A DNA stretch of 16,627 nucleotides, taken from positions 1 to 16,627 of the forward strand of contig CAVGND010000035.1 of NCBI GenBank assembly GCA_963630555.1. The letters run 5' to 3'. A program made the position numbers and the translations under genes. Below are positions 13,962 through 16,627 of this stretch, one piece after another; the stretch's first letter is position 1, and each line of letters begins with the position of its first letter. The notes below the pieces were generated by a model. It had not been told where the DNA came from, searched no databases, and saw nothing but the letters and a program-made list of their open reading frames with translations. Source of the stretch: CAVALG01 sp963630555 (GTDB taxonomy: Bacteria > Bacillota > Clostridia > Oscillospirales > Acutalibacteraceae).

Positions 13962-14374
13962 TGGGTACAGGTTATTACGGCGGATTTGGTAATAGTTACG
14001 GTGCAAAAGAACAGATGAATATTCCAATAAACTCACTCGGAGATGTCCGTTATAGCAAAAAGAAAACCGAGGGTTATTTGCTTAATATAAATCATCCCAA
14101 AGGTGGTTCAAAAGCAAAGTTTATGAAAGATGTTTTGGGCTATTCTTCAACTGATTCTAAATTGTTTCATAGGAATATCGTAAAATCTATAATTGGAAAA
14201 ACACCTGATAAAAGTGAAACCACTCCATTTGGTATAAAACATACCTATAAAACAAAGTTAATCGGGAAAACAGGTGAATCGGTAAGTGCCAATGTGGTGG
14301 TTGTCATACAAAAAGACAACAGCAGAATTACCTATAAAATAGTCACGGTTTACCCGGATAAGAAAGGAAATTAA
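13961..14374 (+). CDS. DUF6883-like protein, candidate toxin
   Basis: A 137-aa protein with a Gly/Tyr-rich N-terminus (Gly-Tyr-Tyr-Gly-Gly-Phe-Gly, 4-10). The remainder resembles DUF6883: GYLLNINHPKGGSKAKF (38-54) with His45 and a Lys-rich patch, then a GIKHTYKT segment (91-98), a VVVVIQ strand (112-117) and the terminal YKIVTVYP (125-132). DUF6883 proteins are small, often beside DUF4926 and in toxin-like contexts; nuclease activity has been proposed for such folds but is not shown here. It overlaps the DUF4417 stop by one base (TAATG). A ribosome binding site AAAGGTGG lies inside the DUF4417 end. The DUF4926 gene follows after 3 nt, as expected for a toxin with its antidote. The domain names are from memory of sequence patterns. 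Confidence 0.65.
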   Translation: MGTGYYGGFGNSYGAKEQMNIPINSLGDVRYSKKKTEGYLLNINHPKGGSKAKFMKDVLGYSSTDSKLFHRNIVKSIIGKTPDKSETTPFGIKHTYKTKLIGKTGESVSANVVVVIQKDNSRITYKIVTVYPDKKGN

Positions 14375-14377
14375 ATA

Positions 14378-14563
14378 ATGAAAGAATTAGATATAGTCAA
14401 ATTAAACAATGAATTCAATGGCTTAAAATCCGGAACAGAAGGGACAATTGTATTAGAGTATGACGGCAATTATTTTGAAGTGGAATTTTTTGATGATAAC
14501 AATGATACAATAGGCGTTTTTACTACACCAGTTGAATTATTGGAAATTGTAAAAGAAATATGA
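14378..14563 (+). CDS. DUF4926-like protein, candidate antitoxin/immunity partner
   Basis: A 61-aa acidic protein with the DUF4926 pattern: a LDIVKLN start, a GLKSGTEGTIVLEY turn-strand and YFEVEFFD, ending in hydrophobic residues. The fold is probably a small SH3-like barrel. The family commonly sits next to DUF6883 genes and is thought to act as the neutralising partner; that is inference here. The Shine-Dalgarno AAAGGA lies in the last codons of the preceding gene. No clear terminator follows. Confidence 0.65.
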   Translation: MKELDIVKLNNEFNGLKSGTEGTIVLEYDGNYFEVEFFDDNNDTIGVFTTPVELLEIVKEI

Positions 14564-14784
14564 TTTTTTGACTGTTATGTTTCGGGGTGGATTTGGGCGG
14601 TTTTCTTCGATATGGGCGTTCATTTTTCCGCAGTCGATAACTTTATCGTCTGAGCAGAGTTAACGCTGTTTGTGCGGTTTAGGGCAACAAAGAAGCACCG
14701 TAAATGAATACGATGCTTGTTGTTCGGCTATATCCCATTAATGGTACTGAGATTATGATATTCTGTAATTAAAAGAGGGCTAAA

Positions 14785-14849
14785 TTGTCAAAGTGAGGTC
14801 ACGATTTTTGAGGTAAAAAATGAGAAAAATCCTAAGCTCACTTTGACAA
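14785..14849. repeat. Long hairpin with 13-bp perfect ends
   Basis: TTGTCAAAGTGAG (14785-14797) is exactly complementary to 14837-14849, and an inner pair GATTTTT/AAAAATC (14803-14809 with 14825-14831) extends it. The total span is 65 nt. A related TCACTTTG-T-CA occurs at about 15000. It could be a miniature transposable-element remnant, a small structured RNA or an operator. It lies in the 470-base gap between DUF4926 and the Sel1 gene. From 14564 to 14784 I see only another small hairpin (about 14690-14716). Confidence 0.55.
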
Positions 14850-14908
14850 AACGGAATTTCAATCTGTCTGCTTTGTTATGCAAAACCGGCAGTGAAATAT
14901 ATTAAAAA

Positions 14909-14945
14909 ACGGTTTTTAGATAATATATATTGCTCTGAAAACCGT
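14909..14945. repeat. 12-bp hairpin upstream of the Sel1 gene
   Basis: ACGGTTTTTAGA (14909-14920) pairs with TCTGAAAACCGT (14934-14945) through 12 bp with one G-T pair, with a 13-nt AT-rich loop. It ends 15 nt before the -35 box of the Sel1 promoter, with no T-run, so a regulatory role is more likely than termination. Confidence 0.5.
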
Positions 14946-14959
14946 ATAAAACAGCTTGT

Positions 14960-14988
14960 TTGACTTTGAAAAGTTTTAATGGTATATT
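14960..14988 (+). promoter_or_regulatory. Sigma-A promoter of the Sel1-repeat gene
   Basis: TTGACT (14960-14965), a 17-nt spacer and TATATT (14983-14988), 48 nt before the ATG at 15036. Confidence 0.75.
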
Positions 14989-15035
14989 TACCCGACTTCA
15001 CTTTGTCATTCAAGCTAATTAAAAGAGGTGCTTTT

Positions 15036-15749
15036 ATGAGTGAAAACAAATTTGTGTTGACGACGGCGGATGAAAATGCAATTTCTGTGAGGGATTCGGA
15101 TTTTCTTTTAAACAAAGGAGCCGATTTATACGCAAAGGGCGATTACAGAACTGCAACGGAATACTACCGTCTTGCGGCGGTCATGGGTGACGATCAAGCG
15201 ATTGCCAATCTCGGTTATGTTTACCTATATGGGCGTGCGGTCGAACCGAATTTATCAATTGCAATGGGATATTTTAAAATTGCGGCAGGCAGGAATAATA
15301 TCGACGGTGCCTATAAACTCGGAGATATTTACGGCAGCGATAAATGGTGTGTGAAAGATACCGAGATGTCGTTGTACTATTATCGAATGGCAGCAGCTTT
15401 GCTCATTGACGGACAATGCGATCCGAACAATGTTATCGAGTGCGACTGTCTAAAGGAATATCCAAGCCTTTGTTTCGCCCTTGGTCGGGAAATGTCGGTA
15501 CAGGGACATATGGCTACAAATCTTTCGCTTTCATATCAATTTTTAAAGCTTGCCGAAGCCGGATATAAAATTGCCCTTTTGTCAGGTATTGATTTTTACG
15601 GCGACTGCCTTTCGGCGGTCAAAGAACTTTTAAATGACTCACAATATGATCTTATACGAGATAAATATGACAATGCCTTCAGCGCAGACGGCAGAAAAGA
15701 CGGTTTTGCCGCCGAATCTGACTGCACGGGCAAAATCATGCCGTCATAA
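15036..15749 (+). CDS. Sel1-like (TPR-type) repeat protein
   Basis: A 237-aa soluble protein built of Sel1/TPR helical repeats, which normally mediate protein-protein contacts. Three units are visible. One is GADLYAKGDYRTATEYYRLAA (about 29-49). The next is AIANLGYVYLYGRAVEPN (about 55-72) plus IAMGYFKIAA. The third is GAYKLGDIYGSDKW (about 92-105) plus SLYYYRMAA. A helical tail with ALGREMSVQGHMATNLSLSYQFLKLAE follows. No signal peptide is present. The ATG at 15036 has AAGAGGTG at 15023-15030; the longer open frame from 14979 overlaps the promoter. It stands alone in the accessory island. The biological partner is unknown. Confidence 0.85.
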   Translation: MSENKFVLTTADENAISVRDSDFLLNKGADLYAKGDYRTATEYYRLAAVMGDDQAIANLGYVYLYGRAVEPNLSIAMGYFKIAAGRNNIDGAYKLGDIYGSDKWCVKDTEMSLYYYRMAAALLIDGQCDPNNVIECDCLKEYPSLCFALGREMSVQGHMATNLSLSYQFLKLAEAGYKIALLSGIDFYGDCLSAVKELLNDSQYDLIRDKYDNAFSADGRKDGFAAESDCTGKIMPS

Positions 15750-15900
15750 CCGTTTTTTCGAGCGGCATTCGGGCGAGCATCTTATAATTCAGACCCTGAA
15801 ACCCCCCGATATTTTCTGGGGATTTGTCGCTTTGAGAGCCAAGGCTGTAAGAGCGAAAAAGTTGTACTATAATGAACTTTAATTCAGGAGAAAAAAGCAA

Positions 15901-16089
15901 ATGAATTAATTTGAATTGTTTATGATATTTTATGTACTTGATGCAGAATGGGACAAAAATAAAAATATCATACTCGGAGAATTTCTCAGTTCTGCAAATC
16001 CATTTTTTGACGGTTTAAGTTCAGCAGTTCCGGAAATTTACGATAAATTCGCTTCTTATTTAGTCCCAACAAATATGAGGGGCGAATAG
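15901..16089 (+). pseudogene. Small unknown protein gene with stop at codon 3
   Basis: An AGGAG site (15886-15890) precedes ATG 15901, but the third codon is TAA (15907-15909). The same frame then stays open for 59 codons and reads as a plausible protein: FELFMIFYVLDAEWDK, then GEFLSSANPFF, then SAVPEIYDKF. A start at ATG 15922 would give 55 aa, though without a good ribosome binding site. Similar DAEWD/GEFLSSANPF proteins occur in gut Clostridia in my memory and are longer, so the C-terminus may also be cut. A TATAAT at 15868-15873 may be its -10 box. The stretch 15750-15900 holds nothing else. Confidence 0.55.
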
Positions 16090-16206
16090 ATGTGTGCGAT
16101 GAGTAAAAAAGTGCTTATTATAAGGGATGAAACGCATTATGCTATTTCGTCGCGCAGTCACATGAAAAAGCACTTAAGTTTTACGCTTAGGTGCTTTTTC
16201 ATATAA
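16090..16206 (+). CDS. Possible small ORF or gene remnant (38 aa)
   Basis: Starts immediately after the preceding TAG, with GAGGGG upstream (MCAMSKKVLIIRDETHYA...). The last 14 codons lie inside a terminator hairpin, so the true gene was probably truncated and only the first 24 residues are native. No family recognised. Confidence 0.3.
   Translation: MCAMSKKVLIIRDETHYAISSRSHMKKHLSFTLRCFFI
16162..16202. terminator. Bidirectional terminator closing the accessory island
   Basis: A 17-bp stem with one G-T pair (16162-16178 with 16186-16202) closes a 7-nt loop, with five A on one side and five T on the other inside the arms. It would stop plus-strand transcription from the Sel1 region. Confidence 0.8.
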
Positions 16207-16250
16207 AGCACACCTCACGATACTGATGAAATTTGAAACTAATAATAAAT

Positions 16251-16284
16251 AAAGAACCACCTGCATAATGCAAGTGGTTCTTTT
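16251..16284 (-). terminator. Terminator of tRNA-Leu
   Basis: AAAGAACCAC (16251-16260) pairs with GTGGTTCTTT (16274-16283), extended by TGCA/TGCA. It starts right after the tRNA CCA on the minus strand and ends in T-rich sequence. Confidence 0.8.
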
Positions 16285-16370
16285 GGTGCCGCTGACCGGA
16301 CTTGAACCGGTACGGTATCGCTACCGAGGGATTTTAAGTCCCTTGTGTCTGCCTATTCCACCACAGCGGC
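16284..16370 (-). tRNA. tRNA-Leu (anticodon UAA)
   Basis: An 87-nt class II tRNA on the minus strand. It has acceptor stem GCCGCTG, anticodon loop CTTAAAA (anticodon TAA), a long variable arm with stem CGGTA/TACCG, T-loop TTCAAGT and an encoded CCA. It decodes UUA. It marks the right edge of the accessory island. Confidence 0.95.
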
Positions 16371-16383
16371 AAAAACTAATATT

Positions 16384-16412
16384 ATTATAAACACACAGTC
16401 GCCAAAAGTCAA
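16384..16412 (-). promoter_or_regulatory. Sigma-A promoter of tRNA-Leu
   Basis: Minus-strand TTGACT (16412-16407), a 17-nt spacer and consensus TATAAT (16389-16384), 14 nt before the tRNA 5' end. Confidence 0.8.
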
Positions 16413-16457
16413 CCGTTAATTACAGATTTATAAGAAATTCCGGGTTAAAGATCTTAA

Positions 16458-16491
16458 GAAAAGTGCACGGGAATCCAACCGTGCACTTTTC
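16458..16491. terminator. Terminator hairpin
   Basis: A perfect 13-bp stem (16458-16470 with 16479-16491) with an 8-nt loop and A-run/T-run flanks inside the arms. No gene ends nearby within the window on the plus strand except the tRNA region. On the minus strand it could end a gene lying beyond the window, or it may insulate the downstream gene. Confidence 0.75.
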
Positions 16492-16522
16492 AATCGAATC
16501 ATGTTTGAGACTTCTTAATATC

Positions 16523-16551
16523 TTGTGTAAACTTCCGAAAAGGTATAGAAT
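16523..16551 (+). promoter_or_regulatory. Possible promoter of the gene at the right edge
   Basis: TTGTGT (16523-16528), a 17-nt spacer and TAGAAT (16546-16551), 26 nt before the ATG at 16578. Confidence 0.5.
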
Positions 16552-16577
16552 AAAGATATCATTATGGAGGTAAAAAA

Positions 16578-16627
16578 ATGCCAAAGTACAAAGACAGCCC
16601 GGAGGTACGGGCAGCAAAGAAGGAAAG
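16578..16627 (+). CDS. Start of an unidentified gene, cut by the window edge
   Basis: ATG 16578 follows GGAGG (16566-16570) by 7 nt. Only 16 residues are visible (MPKYKDSPEVRAAKKE). Such Lys/Glu-rich starts occur in small ribbon-helix-helix DNA-binding proteins of Clostridia, but 16 residues are not enough to decide. Confidence 0.6.
   Translation, partial: MPKYKDSPEVRAAKKE

Overview
The window looks like a chromosomal segment of a low-to-moderate GC, spore-forming Clostridia bacterium, probably an Oscillospiraceae/Ruminococcaceae-type gut or rumen anaerobe. The pointers are a sporulation gene (yunB), meso-diaminopimelate dehydrogenase, a ferredoxin-dependent thioredoxin-reducing system, a secreted BspA-type leucine-rich-repeat protein ending in a dockerin, and Firmicutes-type sigma-A promoters and Shine-Dalgarno sites. 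This placement is inferred from gene content; no search was run.

Layout. (a) 1-510: two tRNA genes on the minus strand (Arg-UCU, Gly-UCC) with their own promoter and terminator. (b) 640-3977: an unknown protein gene converging on a minus-strand yunB-ligA pair. (c) 4109-5362: ddh, alone behind its own promoter, then an intergenic palindromic repeat and a strong bidirectional terminator. (d) 5367-7192: on the minus strand, a broken LRR-dockerin gene and a small HPr-like protein without the phosphorylatable histidine. (e) 7298-11830: a plus-strand housekeeping block with comEC, then ftr-trxA-rimM-trmD, then ptsH (HPr). (f) 11905-16283: an accessory island between tRNA-Pro(GGG) and tRNA-Leu(UAA). 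It holds an ImmR/ImmA-like repressor/protease pair, a structured region with a minus-strand small-RNA candidate, a DUF4417/DUF6883/DUF4926 toxin-antitoxin-like cassette, a Sel1-repeat protein and decayed ORFs. (g) 16384-16627: the tRNA-Leu promoter, a terminator, and the start of another gene that runs off the window.

How the genes work together. The ftr-trxA pair would pass electrons from ferredoxin to thioredoxin, in the same apparent operon as ribosome maturation (rimM) and tRNA m1G37 methylation (trmD). The island looks like a decaying mobile-element fragment. The ImmA-like protease has lost its catalytic Glu (HKIGH instead of HExxH), the DUF4417 gene has an in-frame TGA, and a neighbouring small gene has a stop at codon 3.

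The most interesting unexplained feature is the 320-base stretch between immA and DUF4417. It contains two copies, 110 nt apart, of a palindromic element. The first copy carries a perfect minus-strand sigma-A promoter (TTGACA, 17 nt, TATAAT) followed about 40 nt later by a hairpin terminator, which predicts a discrete small RNA of about 80 nt next to the toxin-like cassette.
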